Part shown: positions 46,701-55,800 of the stretch, in pieces
Position numbering within the stretch: position 1 is the stretch's first letter
Layout of the letters: every line of letters begins with the position of its first letter
Program-made: the position numbers and the translations under genes
DNA from: Marseilla massiliensis
GTDB lineage: Bacteria; Bacteroidota; Bacteroidia; Bacteroidales; Bacteroidaceae
DNA length: 64,000 bases
Direction of reading: 5' to 3'
NCBI RefSeq assembly: GCF_016899955.1
Contig: NZ_JACJJL010000018.1
Coordinates: forward strand, 1 to 64,000
Notes under the pieces: model-generated
What the model saw: only the letters and a program-made list of their open reading frames with translations
Databases searched by the model: none
What the model was told of the DNA's origin: nothing

Positions 46701-47368
46701 TTCTCTGCTGTACCACGGGTAACAGGGCGCTCTGGAGACAATGCACGGTCGCGGAAACGCTTGATGTCTGCTTCGTCTACAAGCGGACGGATGTCGTCTT
46801 CCTCCATGAGTTCAATCTTGTGGTACTCGTGCGATGTGCGGAATCCGTCAAAGAAGTTTACGAACGGAACGCATGTCTTAAGTGATGCCAAGTGGGCAAC
46901 AGCTGTAAGGTCCATAACCTCCTGTACAGAACCCTCGCAAAGCATGGCAAAGCCTGTCTGGCGGCAAGCCATGACGTCCTGATGGTCGCCAAAGATGCAG
47001 AGTGAGTGAGATGCCAGTGTACGTGCTGAAACATCAAAAACACAAGGAATCAGCTCACCAGCAATCTTATACATGTTTGGAATCATGAGCAGAAGTCCCT
47101 GCGATGCAGTGAATGTTGTCGTAAGGGCTCCGGCCTGCAGTGAACCGTGTACGGCTCCTGCTGCTCCTGCCTCAGACTGCATCTCCTGCACGGTGACTTC
47201 CTGGCCCCACAGGTTCTTGCGACCACGGGCGGCCCACTCATCAACATGCTCTGCCATCGGAGATGACGGAGTGATAGGGTAGATGGCTGCCACTTCCGAG
47301 AACATGTAGCTCACGTGAGCAGCGGCCTCATTACCATCACAAGTGATAAATTTTTTTTCTTTAGCCAT
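43790..47368 (-). CDS. nifJ: Pyruvate:ferredoxin (flavodoxin) oxidoreductase
   Basis: 1192 residues, single-chain form. Oxidises pyruvate to acetyl-CoA and CO2 while reducing ferredoxin or flavodoxin; the main pyruvate-breaking enzyme of such anaerobes. Domains in order: thiamine-pyrophosphate pyrimidine domain (SYMFSEVAAIYPITPSSPMAEHVDEWA), CoA/transketolase-like domain, gamma domain, a two-cluster ferredoxin insert (CIQCNKCAYVCPHASI and CLGCGNCADVCPGNPKKG), and the TPP-binding domain with a proximal cluster (SGACAGCGETPYV) and GDGASYDIGYGGLDHV. All cysteine ligands look intact. Single gene. Confidence 0.97.
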   Translation of the reverse strand: MAKEKKFITCDGNEAAAHVSYMFSEVAAIYPITPSSPMAEHVDEWAARGRKNLWGQEVTVQEMQSEAGAAGAVHGSLQAGALTTTFTASQGLLLMIPNMYKIAGELIPCVFDVSARTLASHSLCIFGDHQDVMACRQTGFAMLCEGSVQEVMDLTAVAHLASLKTCVPFVNFFDGFRTSHEYHKIELMEEDDIRPLVDEADIKRFRDRALSPERPVTRGTAENPETFFTHREACNEYYDKVPEVVEMYLGKISEITGREYHLFSYYGAEDADRIIILMGSATEAAREAIDYLNANGQKVGMVSVHLYRPFSVKHLLAAVPKTVKRIAVLDRTKEPGAEGEPLYLDVKSAFYDVENKPLIVGGRYGLGSSDTTPAKIISVFNNLALPEPKNHFTVGIVDDVTFTSLPQVEEMALGGEGMFEAKFYGLGADGTVGANKNSVKIIGDNTNKHCQAYFSYDSKKSGGFTCSHLRFGDSPIRSTYLVNTPNFVACHVQAYLHMYDVTRGLQKNGTFLLNTIFDGEELVNFIPNKVKRYFAQNNITVYYINATKIAQEIGLGNRTNTILQSAFFRITGVIPVDLAVEQMKKFIVKSYGKKGQDVVDKNYAAVDRGGEYKQLAIDPSWANLADDAVKEDNAPAFVKELVRPINAQAGDLLKVSDFVNHGTADGSWQVGTAAYEKRGVEAFVPVWNSENCIQCNKCAYVCPHASIRPFVLTDDELKGYASPTLEMKAPAAMKGMHFVIGVSVMDCLGCGNCADVCPGNPKKGKALTMVPFAGDEKRASEWDYLVKDVTSKQNLVDIKSNVKNSQFAKPLFEFSGACAGCGETPYVKLISQLFGDREMIANATGCSSIYSASIPSTPYCTNEEGHGPAFNNSLFEDFCEFGMGMALGNKKMRERIELLFKEAIAKEGTPAEFKAAAEEWIAGKNDADASKAAAAKLKPLIAAGAEAGCELCKELKTLDHYLVKRSQWIIGGDGASYDIGYGGLDHVIASGEDVNILVLDTEVYSNTGGQASKATPLGAIAQFAAQGKRIRKKDLGMIATTYGYVYVAQIAMGADQAQCLKAIREAEAYPGPSLIIAYAPCINHGLKAKGGMGKSQAEEAKAVECGYWHLWRYNPTLADEGKNPFSLDSKAPDWSKFHDFLMGEVRYLSVKKAYPNEAEELFAEAERMAQLRYKSYVRQTLMDWSNENQPEA

Positions 47369-47416
47369 TTTTTGAATAGATAAAATATTAATGAATAAAC
47401 AAAAGTTCCTTTATGT

Positions 47417-48604
47417 CTAATATAAGAAACCAAACAACCAAAGGGGTATTTCGTTGCCTTTACCCACTTCGGTATTATATCTCGCATATATCGTATCGGA
47501 TGACGGTTTTATCCGGCTGAAATCGTTGGCGTCACACACCCTGAATTTCATGTCGCCGTCTATCGTATAGAAATTGTCGCGGCCACTCTGATTAACCAAA
47601 TGGTCTTTCCAAAGGGAATTAACCAAAAATGTCTCCATAACATCCTGTGTCTCAACCTTTATCGGGTATATTGCGTAAATGAGATTCGAATTATGCATCA
47701 TCACCTTGGTCGGCTTTTTGGGAAAACTATGGTCAATAGGATAAATCATATTTATCAACCTTGCATCAGCCAGATACTTGATGTAATTCATTACTGTTGC
47801 CCTGCTTGTCTTAATATCATGGGCCAACTGGCTGATATTGGGGGCCTTAGAACCGTTAACCGCCAGTAGATAGAATAATTTCTTTATCTTTGTTAAATAT
47901 TTCAGCTCGATTTGTTTTATGAACAAGATGTCAACTTCAGTCACCATATTCATGGTCTTCAGCAGATTCTCGGAATAATTGCGATGCTCTTGGAAGAAAG
48001 GGTAGAAGCCATGGTGTATATATTCCTTGAAATATTTGTTGGGTGACACCTTAGGCAAGATGTGCTTGATTAGATGTTCGTGGTCGTTTATAATTTCCTT
48101 CATAGTATAAGGCCGGAAGTTATTGCCTGTCTGGAGGTTCAAAAACTCCCTGAAAGAAAATCCCCGCAAATTGTAGCTTTTTACAATGCCATTGAGTTCC
48201 GGGTTCTCTTCCTTGAGCCTCATGACGCTTGAACCGGTAAAAACAATTTTCAACTTGTCGTATTTATCATAACAATCACGAAGCTGTTTACTCCAATTCG
48301 GCTCCTTGAAGACCTGGTCTATCAACAAGACACGGCCTCCATTTTTATAGAAGTCTCCTGCAAAATCAAATATGCCACGACCCTGAAAATAGAAGTTATT
48401 CATATTTATATATAAACAACGCCTATCATTCACATCAAAGTTTTCTTTGGCATACTGCAAAAGAAAAGTCGTCTTACCAATACCTCTAGTTCCCTTAATG
48501 CCAATCATGCGGTCATTCCAGTCTATCTCATCCATCAGCATGCGACGTACTGGTGCATTGGTATGCTCGACCAAATAGGCATGGGTTCTAAAGAAAGCTT
48601 CCAT
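47417..48604 (-). CDS. AAA ATPase (AAA_14/DUF4143 type) with Walker B Glu-to-Gln
   Basis: 395 residues. Walker A GTRGIGKTT (38-46), an LYINMNNFYF segment, Walker B VLLIDQV (92-98) with Gln97 where the family has the catalytic Glu (LLIDEV), the sensor-like VFTGSS near 130, and a C-terminal winged-helix-like DUF4143 domain (about 240-395). Codon 97 is CAG at 48314-48316. The change would be expected to slow or block ATP hydrolysis while allowing ATP binding. These orphan ATPases are common in Bacteroidetes and have no agreed role. The promoter carries paired GCAATTTGCA repeats. Single gene. Confidence 0.88.
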   Translation of the reverse strand: MEAFFRTHAYLVEHTNAPVRRMLMDEIDWNDRMIGIKGTRGIGKTTFLLQYAKENFDVNDRRCLYINMNNFYFQGRGIFDFAGDFYKNGGRVLLIDQVFKEPNWSKQLRDCYDKYDKLKIVFTGSSVMRLKEENPELNGIVKSYNLRGFSFREFLNLQTGNNFRPYTMKEIINDHEHLIKHILPKVSPNKYFKEYIHHGFYPFFQEHRNYSENLLKTMNMVTEVDILFIKQIELKYLTKIKKLFYLLAVNGSKAPNISQLAHDIKTSRATVMNYIKYLADARLINMIYPIDHSFPKKPTKVMMHNSNLIYAIYPIKVETQDVMETFLVNSLWKDHLVNQSGRDNFYTIDGDMKFRVCDANDFSRIKPSSDTIYARYNTEVGKGNEIPLWLFGFLY

Positions 48605-48641
48605 ATCACTTTAATTTTAAACACATCTCGCTACTTTACTG

Positions 48642-48691
48642 CAAAGTTAGCAAATATTTTGCAATTTGCAAAGTATATATAGCAATTTGCA
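48642..48691 (-). promoter_or_regulatory. AAA gene promoter with paired repeats
   Basis: Minus-strand TTTG (48669-48672), 19-base spacer, TAACTTTG (48642-48649). Two GCAATTTGCA repeats (48661-48670, 48682-48691), 21 bp apart; the first overlaps the -33. Confidence 0.7.
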
Positions 48692-48799
48692 CCAAAAATA
48701 GTTTCTCAACGGACAATACTGAAAACGACCACTCAATATTGCCTCTCCGACAACCGTGTTAAATTTCAGATAATCGGCATTATGATAAACATCAGCAAA

Positions 48800-49444
48800 T
48801 CAAGTAGTTGCTGTGATCAGTTTAAGTAATTTAATGAGCGATGTGGGGTCTTCCCAACTGAAGTCTGGTGACTGCAGCAAGGTTTTGTACAATCGCCTAT
48901 TTTTGTCGTTAATATACTTTTTGAGATTTCGCTCATGAACCTTGATTATCTTGCCATCGATATCATAATAAAATGTATTGCGCATGGGATAATTGCTTTG
49001 TACCTCCGGCGACGCGTCCGAACCGTTCACATTTACAAATTCTCGAAGCTCAAGATTCGTTATCTGCCTGTTATTGAGCAATTGTGTGCGGTATGCATCC
49101 ACATCTATCAGCGATACGCAAAGAAGTTTATCATTGTTGAGAGTATCAACCACACGGGCTAAAACAGAATCGACACGCACATATTCGCAGTCTCCAAAAT
49201 TTACAGACTCCACCTGATCCATGTCAGCCTCCATATTCAAGCGCCCATGCTTATATACCAAGGAACTATTCTTAAGGAAGATATTCGCTTCATTTTGCTT
49301 GAGGAGCTTGCCATCGTTCAATGTAATTATTGCTGGCCTGAATGTTTCAAATACGGTTGTCCGAGTAATCCTGCCCGGCATAGTCTGCCCCATGCCAATA
49401 GCTACCATGGATGCACATATTATAAATAAAGCTATCTTTTTCAT
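48800..49444 (-). CDS. Secreted protein of unknown function
   Basis: 214 residues from ATG at 49444, with signal peptide MKKIALFIICASMVAIGMGQ. The body (ITLNDGKLLKQNEANIFLKNSSLVYKHGRLNMEADMDQVESVNFGD) resembles an N-terminal beta domain often seen in Bacteroidetes exported proteins. I recognise no enzyme motif. It is monocistronic, with a -7 element (minus-strand TATTTTTG, 49463-49470) about 12 bases upstream of a short leader. Confidence 0.78.
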   Translation of the reverse strand: MKKIALFIICASMVAIGMGQTMPGRITRTTVFETFRPAIITLNDGKLLKQNEANIFLKNSSLVYKHGRLNMEADMDQVESVNFGDCEYVRVDSVLARVVDTLNNDKLLCVSLIDVDAYRTQLLNNRQITNLELREFVNVNGSDASPEVQSNYPMRNTFYYDIDGKIIKVHERNLKKYINDKNRRLYKTLLQSPDFSWEDPTSLIKLLKLITATT

Positions 49445-49462
49445 GTTTCTTCGTTTTTCCAG

Positions 49463-49470
49463 CAAAAATA
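49463..49470 (-). promoter_or_regulatory. -7 element for the secreted protein gene
   Basis: Minus-strand TATTTTTG, exact TAnnTTTG. Confidence 0.5.
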
Positions 49471-49575
49471 ATAATTATTACCGAATCGCGGAAATTTTGC
49501 ATGAGAAAAAACGCCGTTTGTCTTTTTTAACGTTAAATATTTGCAAAAAAGAGAGCAATGTATCTGTTTTTTTTG

Positions 49576-49583
49576 TAATTTTG
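49576..49583 (+). promoter_or_regulatory. Sigma factor gene -7 element (TAATTTTG)
   Basis: Exact TAnnTTTG, leader about 72 bases. The sigma factor probably recognises its own promoter. Confidence 0.6.
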
Positions 49584-49661
49584 CACCGCTTAAGAGCAGT
49601 ATATATGATATACGATTGATTATCAGACAGTTACAGACTATTTAGGCATTAATTAATAGAT

Positions 49662-50534
49662 ATGAGGCAATTAAAAATTCAAAAGAGCATTACTAATCGT
49701 TCAAGCGAAGCTTTGGATAAGTACCTGGTAGAAATTGGCCGCGCCCCGCTGATTTCCATCGATGAGGAAATTGAGTTGGCTCAAAAAATCCGCAAAGGTG
49801 GTATTGAAGGCGAAAGAGCCAAGGACAAGCTGGTGACGGCCAATCTTCGATTTGTTGTATCTGTTGCCAAACAATATCAGCATCAGGGGCTTACGCTCAC
49901 TGACTTGATAGATGAGGGAAATATTGGGTTAATTAAGGCCGCACAGAAGTTTGACGAGACACGAGGCTTTAAATTCATTTCATACGCAGTGTGGTGGATA
50001 AGGCAGAGCATCCTGCAAGCTATTGCAGAGCAAAGCCGCATTGTGCGCCTGCCGCTCAACCAAGTAGGGTCTCTCAACAAAATCAATCACGAAATCAATA
50101 AGTTCGAGCAAGAGAACCAGCGCCATCCTTCTGTATCAGAATTGAGTGCCGCGACAAACCTCGACGAGGACAAGATTGGCCAAAGCCTGATGGCCGACGG
50201 CCACCACGTATCGATAGACGCCCCATTCCAGGACGGCGAAGACAATTGCATGCTCGACGTAATGGCCAGTGGCGAAGACAGCCGTACAGACAGGCATGTA
50301 GACCATGAGTCAATGGCACAAGAGCTCAATTCCGTACTCAACAAGGTTCTGAAAGATCGCGAGATAACCATCATTCGTGAGTGTTTTGGCATCGGTTGCC
50401 ATGAGAAGGGCCTCGAGGAGATTGGCGACCAGCTGGGTCTGACACGTGAGCGTGTTCGCCAGATACGTGAAAAGAGCATAGCCAAATTGCGTGATAGCGG
50501 CAATGCCAAAATATTGATGAAATATTTAGGCTAA
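49662..50534 (+). CDS. rpoD: Primary RNA polymerase sigma factor (short Bacteroidetes type)
   Basis: 290 residues, much shorter than enterobacterial RpoD because region 1.1 and the non-conserved insert are missing, as in Bacteroides primary sigma. Regions visible: 1.2 (SSEALDKYLVEIGRAPLISIDEEIELAQKI), 2 (NLRFVVSVAKQYQHQGLTLTDLIDEGNIGLIKAAQKFD, then FKFISYAVWWIRQSILQAI), 3 (RLPLNQVGSLNKI) and 4 (EEIGDQLGLTRERVRQIREKSIAKLR). This factor is the expected reader of the TTTG/TAnnTTTG promoters found throughout the window. Transcribed alone from the -7 element at 49576-49583. Confidence 0.95.
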   Translation: MRQLKIQKSITNRSSEALDKYLVEIGRAPLISIDEEIELAQKIRKGGIEGERAKDKLVTANLRFVVSVAKQYQHQGLTLTDLIDEGNIGLIKAAQKFDETRGFKFISYAVWWIRQSILQAIAEQSRIVRLPLNQVGSLNKINHEINKFEQENQRHPSVSELSAATNLDEDKIGQSLMADGHHVSIDAPFQDGEDNCMLDVMASGEDSRTDRHVDHESMAQELNSVLNKVLKDREITIIRECFGIGCHEKGLEEIGDQLGLTRERVRQIREKSIAKLRDSGNAKILMKYLG

Positions 50535-50549
50535 AAAGAGTTATATTAT

Positions 50550-50580
50550 TTTGCGGCCTCAATAATAATTATTATTTTTG
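50550..50580 (+). promoter_or_regulatory. DUF5686 gene promoter, complete -33/-7
   Basis: TTTG (50550-50553), 19-base spacer, TATTTTTG (50573-50580), 5 bases before the GTG start. Confidence 0.75.
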
Positions 50581-50585
50581 AAGTC

Positions 50586-52613
50586 GTGAAATATAAGCCG
50601 TTTGTAAGAATAATATTACTGGGCATATTTCTATATATGCCCAGTTTTATTTTTGCCAAAGTCACAGCAGACTCGTTGGTGATGGATAGGCTGTTTTCAT
50701 ATAAAAGGAACCTTGCGCCGAGCATCAGCGGTTTCACCGACGACTTTTACCTCAAGTACAGCTTCAGGACAGTGAGACGCAACCCCACCCTAATATTTGT
50801 GCCCACGATGTATTCGATAGCAAGAGGTAACAGGAATTACATCGGTGAGAACATCGGTAGGATATCATTCAAGGCCATTGACGATTACCGCATCGACCAA
50901 AAAACGCTGAAAAGCACCATTCCTCACAACAGGAAGGCAATGGACGTAATGATGCGCTTCATCATTCCCAACCTCTATGGCATATCACTGTTCGACAAAT
51001 ACATGCTGTCGCCGTTCAATTACAACAACAGGATTTTCTATAGATACAGGATAAGCATTAGCGATGAAGGCAGGGCTTGCGTCAACTTTACCCCGAAGTT
51101 AAACAACACACAGTTGGTCAAAGGCTTTGCAATAATTGACAGATATACAGGCAAGATAATCCACACACGCTTTAGCGGAGAGTACGACATGGTTACCTTT
51201 GAGGTAAATGCATACATGGGTGATGACGACACCCCCTATGCCCTACTGCCTACACGTTGCGACTCAAAGGCCGTATTCAAATTCATGGGCAACGAGCTCA
51301 GGGTAAGGTTTTATGCAAATTTTGAATGCAAAGTGCCAGACATTGACTCCATCGACGACAAAAAAGCAGAAAGCATAATAGACAGCGTTAGGCCCGACCC
51401 GTTGGAACGTATAGAGGAATCCATCTATCGAGAGCACATCCAAGAAAACATTGCTAAAGACTCCGCCCAGGCAACGGTTGTGAAGCGCAAGAACAAGATG
51501 CTGAAAAAAACATGGGACATCGTCGACGACTATATCCTGAGCGGCCAAGATGCAAGTAACGATAACGCATCGGTGACATTATCGCCGCTGTTCAACCCCC
51601 TATACTTGAGCTATAGCCACAGCCACGGACTTGCATACAAGATGGACATTGGTGCCAGATACATATTTGCGCCGGACAGATACATAACCTTCACGCCAAG
51701 GCTGGGATACAATTTCAAGATTAAGAAGTTTTACTTCAACGCCCCACTCCGCTATACCTTCGATGCGAAACGCAACGGATGGGTGGAATTGACATGGGCC
51801 AACGGCAACAGGATAACCAACTCGAGCGTACTGGAAATAATTCAGGAAGAAAACCGCGACACAATCGACTTCTCGTCGCTCAACCTCGACTATTTCGACG
51901 ATGAGATGGTGAGCCTGTCGGGTAACATGCAGATTACCAAGCATCTTGAGATGGCTTTGGGCTTCGTCTACCACCGGCGTTCTGCCGTTAACAGGCATGA
52001 GATGGAGCAATTGGGCAAGCCATCAGAATACAGAAGCTTTGCGCCAATGGTCACGCTGACTTTCCGTCCCCACCCGGTATGGCCCACGTTCACGGCTAAC
52101 TATGAGCGAGGGCTTACCAACATATTGCAATCAAACATTAAATACGAGCGTTGGGAGTTTGACGCCTCGTTCAAGAAGGTGTTGCACAGCCTGCGTAAAT
52201 ACAACCTAAGAGCCGGCGGCGGATTCTACACCAACAAGTCGACCGACTACTTTGTTGACTTCGCCAACTTCCACGACAATTACATCCCCGGTGGCTGGGA
52301 CGATGACTGGACAGGCGATTTCCAGCTCCTCAACAGCCAATGGTATAATGCATCAAAGTATTACTTCCGCACTAATGTATCCTACGAGTCGCCACTGCTG
52401 CTTGTCACTTGGATACCCCTCATCGGTAAATACATTGAGACAGAACGTATATATGCAAATTTCCTACAGATAGAACACACGCGCCCATACACGGAAATAG
52501 GCTACGGACTCACCAACAGATATTTCTCTATAGGTCTGTTTGCGAGTTTCCTCAATGGCAGTTTCAATGAGTTCGGCAGCAAATTCTCATTTGAATTATT
52601 CAGAAGATGGTAG
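50586..52613 (+). CDS. DUF5686-family outer membrane protein
   Basis: 675 residues from a GTG codon at 50586, chosen because it begins a signal peptide (KYKPFVRIILLGIFLYMPSFIFAK); the next ATG (50637) would remove it. The DUF5686 core (AIIDRYTGKIIHTRFSGEYDMVTFEVNAYMG) and a C-terminal barrel of about 16 strands ending in FGSKFSFELFRRW (terminal aromatic) are visible. Related proteins carry TonB-box-free barrels of unknown substrate. The promoter lies so close that the mRNA may be leaderless. Confidence 0.85.
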   Translation: MKYKPFVRIILLGIFLYMPSFIFAKVTADSLVMDRLFSYKRNLAPSISGFTDDFYLKYSFRTVRRNPTLIFVPTMYSIARGNRNYIGENIGRISFKAIDDYRIDQKTLKSTIPHNRKAMDVMMRFIIPNLYGISLFDKYMLSPFNYNNRIFYRYRISISDEGRACVNFTPKLNNTQLVKGFAIIDRYTGKIIHTRFSGEYDMVTFEVNAYMGDDDTPYALLPTRCDSKAVFKFMGNELRVRFYANFECKVPDIDSIDDKKAESIIDSVRPDPLERIEESIYREHIQENIAKDSAQATVVKRKNKMLKKTWDIVDDYILSGQDASNDNASVTLSPLFNPLYLSYSHSHGLAYKMDIGARYIFAPDRYITFTPRLGYNFKIKKFYFNAPLRYTFDAKRNGWVELTWANGNRITNSSVLEIIQEENRDTIDFSSLNLDYFDDEMVSLSGNMQITKHLEMALGFVYHRRSAVNRHEMEQLGKPSEYRSFAPMVTLTFRPHPVWPTFTANYERGLTNILQSNIKYERWEFDASFKKVLHSLRKYNLRAGGGFYTNKSTDYFVDFANFHDNYIPGGWDDDWTGDFQLLNSQWYNASKYYFRTNVSYESPLLLVTWIPLIGKYIETERIYANFLQIEHTRPYTEIGYGLTNRYFSIGLFASFLNGSFNEFGSKFSFELFRRW

Positions 52614-52866
52614 TAAAAAGAGCCCTAAACGCAATAAGCCGGCGGTCTGCGCCCTGCAATATGGTTGATTGGCCATGTAAAAGTTTTTCGTTACGCGCAA
52701 GACTTTTGATAAATTACTGTACTTCAATATCTTGTTGCAATAATATTGCAGTATTGCCTGAACACTTGCATGGCGTCCCCAGTAGTTTCAACAGCAATAT
52801 TAAACAGCATTGAGATGACATGGAACATCCACGTGCAACACCCTACCCTCACACATATTTATTATT

Positions 52867-55800
52867 ATGAACAAACCCCTAATTGTATATAAAGCCAGTG
52901 CCGGAAGTGGAAAGACATTCACCTTGGCAATAGAATATATCAAATTGCTTATTCACAACCCATACGACTTTCGCTCCATACTCGCCGTGACATTCACGAA
53001 CAAGGCTACCGAAGAAATGAAAACCAGAATACTCAGCCAGCTGTACGGGATATGGAAGCAACTCGACGACTCACGCTCTTATACCGAAGCCATTTGCGCT
53101 GGTCTCGACGCCTCGCCTGCCTTTGTCAGCCGGCAGGCGGGACTGGCGCTGAGGTTGTTGCTCCACAATTACAATGGATTTAGGATTGAGACCATTGACT
53201 CTTTCTTCCAGAGCATACTCAGAAACCTTTCAAGGGAGCTCGACCTCACTGCCAATCTGCGCATAGAGCTCAACGACAAGCAGATAGAAGAGCAGGCCGT
53301 CGACGCCCTTATCGAGGGTCTGGGGCCTCACGACGAACTGTTGCAATGGATAATGCGGTTTATCACCGACAACATTTCGGAAGACAAGAGCTGGAATGTA
53401 ATAGGTTCGATCAAGGCCTTTGGCACTACCATTTTCAGAGAATTCTATAAGGAAGCAAGAGGCCAGCTGGCTGGTACCATCGGCAACGGCGCCTTGTTCG
53501 ATGAGTACAAGTCGGTGTTGTATTCAGAAAAGGCATCGGCTGCAGCACGCATGAAAGGCTATGCCGACACTTTTTTCGACATCATCTCTGACAACGGCCT
53601 TGTTGTCGACGACTTCGCGTCCAAAGACCGAGGCGTATGCGGTTTTTTCCTGAAGATTCAGAAAGGCACGCTTGACGAAAAGATTGTGGGCAAGCGCATA
53701 ACCGAATGCATGGAGCAGCCCGACAAATGGGTCAGCAAGACCCATCCCAATCGCAAGTTAATCAGTGCACTGGCAGAAGAGAAGCTCATCGGCCTGCTGA
53801 AAAAGGCAGTCGACGACAGGCCTGTGCAATGGTGCAGGTATAAGTCGGCAGAGCTGACGCTGCGCCACCTGAGCCAGCTGCGCCTCCTTGGAAGCATAGA
53901 ACAGAAGGTTCGCGAACTGAATGAGACATCCAACAGGTTTCTACTAAGTGACACACAGTATTTGCTGATGTCGCTCATCAACGACAGCGACTCGCCATTT
54001 ATCTATGAAAAAATAGGTGCCCTGCTGAAGTTCATCATGATAGACGAGTTTCAGGACACGAGCACCATACAGTGGCGAAACTTCAAGGTTCTGCTTGCCG
54101 ACTGCATGAGCCGCGAGGCAGCCAACAATATTATTGTGGGCGATGTCAAGCAAAGCATCTACAGATGGCGCGACAGCGACTGGCGGCTTCTCAACGATAT
54201 CGAACACGAGTTCCCCCACCCTGACCGCCAGCTCGACATCAGGAATCTTGGAACCAACTACAGGTCGGAGCGCAATATCATTGAGTTCAACAACGCATTT
54301 TTCTCAGCCGCCGCCGAGAAGGAATATGCCGCGCAGGCCGAGGGAGAAACCGCTGCAGCCGAACAGTTGCGTAGTGCTTACAGCGACGTATGCCAGGGCA
54401 TACCCGAACACAGGCGCGCCGAGGGCTATGTGAGCATAGAGTTGCTGCCGCCTGCCGAATACCAGCAACAGACCCTGGAGGGGATAGCCGAAAGAGTGAG
54501 ACAACTGACGGCCTTGGGCATACCACAGAACGAGATAGCCATCTTAGTGCGCAACAACAAGTACATACCGCTCATCGCCGGATACTTTGCCGAACACGAG
54601 CCTTCGGTAAGCATAGTGTCCGACGAGGCCTTCCGCCTCGACGCCTCAATAGCTGTCAGGGTGATTGTCAATGCGTTGCACCTGCTTAACCATCCTGACG
54701 ATTCAATCGCAAAGGTGTTTCTGGCCAAGGCATACCAGAATGCTGTTTGCGGAAACAATATCACAGACGACGAGATTACAGGATATGGTGGCCCTGAGTC
54801 GCTCCTTCCCAAAACCTATGTAGACTCAATGGAGTCGCTTCGCCGCACCCCGCTTTACGACTTGGCCGAACGGATATACTACATATTCCAGCTAAAGCGC
54901 CTTGACGACCAGAGCGCTTATGTATGTGCCTTTTTCGACCAGCTTTGCAACTTCACATCAGACATGGCGGCCGACATCGACACTTTTGTGAGCAAATGGG
55001 ACGAAAGCATTGGCAGCACAACCATACAAAGCAACAAGCTCAACGGCATACGGCTCATATCCATTCACAAGAGCAAAGGGCTTGAGTTCAACAACGTAAT
55101 ACTGCCTTTCTGTGACTGGCAGATGGAAAAAACTTCGGGTAACATAATATGGTGCAGGCCCGAGACGGCGCCTTTCAACATGATTCCATTGATTCCGGTC
55201 GATTATGGCACCGGACTGATGGGCACCGTATACGAAAAAGAATATGTCAGGGAGCGCTTGCAAAACTGCGTCGACAATCTGAATCTGCTGTATGTGGCAT
55301 TTACGCGTGCCAGCCGCAACCTGTTCGTGATTGGCAAATACAACGCCACCAATTCACGTTCGGAATTGATACAAGAGTGCCTGCCTCAAGTTGCCGATGT
55401 CCTTGGCGACGCACGCCTGTGCCAGCCAGACTCCCCAGATGAGCCGATGACGTTTGAATATGGAACACTAAGCCTTGGCGTAAAGAAAAAGTCGATGCAC
55501 ACAGACAACATGTTCTTGGAAGAGCCCGAAACCGAGGGCATTGTCATAGAAACGTACAGGAACACCACCGAATTCAGGCAGAGCAACAGGAGCAAGGAGT
55601 TTACCGAAACCACAAATGCAGAAAAAGAGAAAGACAACTATATCAAGATGGGCAGCATTCTGCACAAGGTGTTTTCCTCGATAGCCACCACTGCAGACAT
55701 AGGACAGGTGCTTGCTCAACTCCGGGCCGACGGAATATTGCCCACCGACAGCAACAAGAGCCAGACTATAATAGATATGTTGCACAAGCGACTGACCGAC

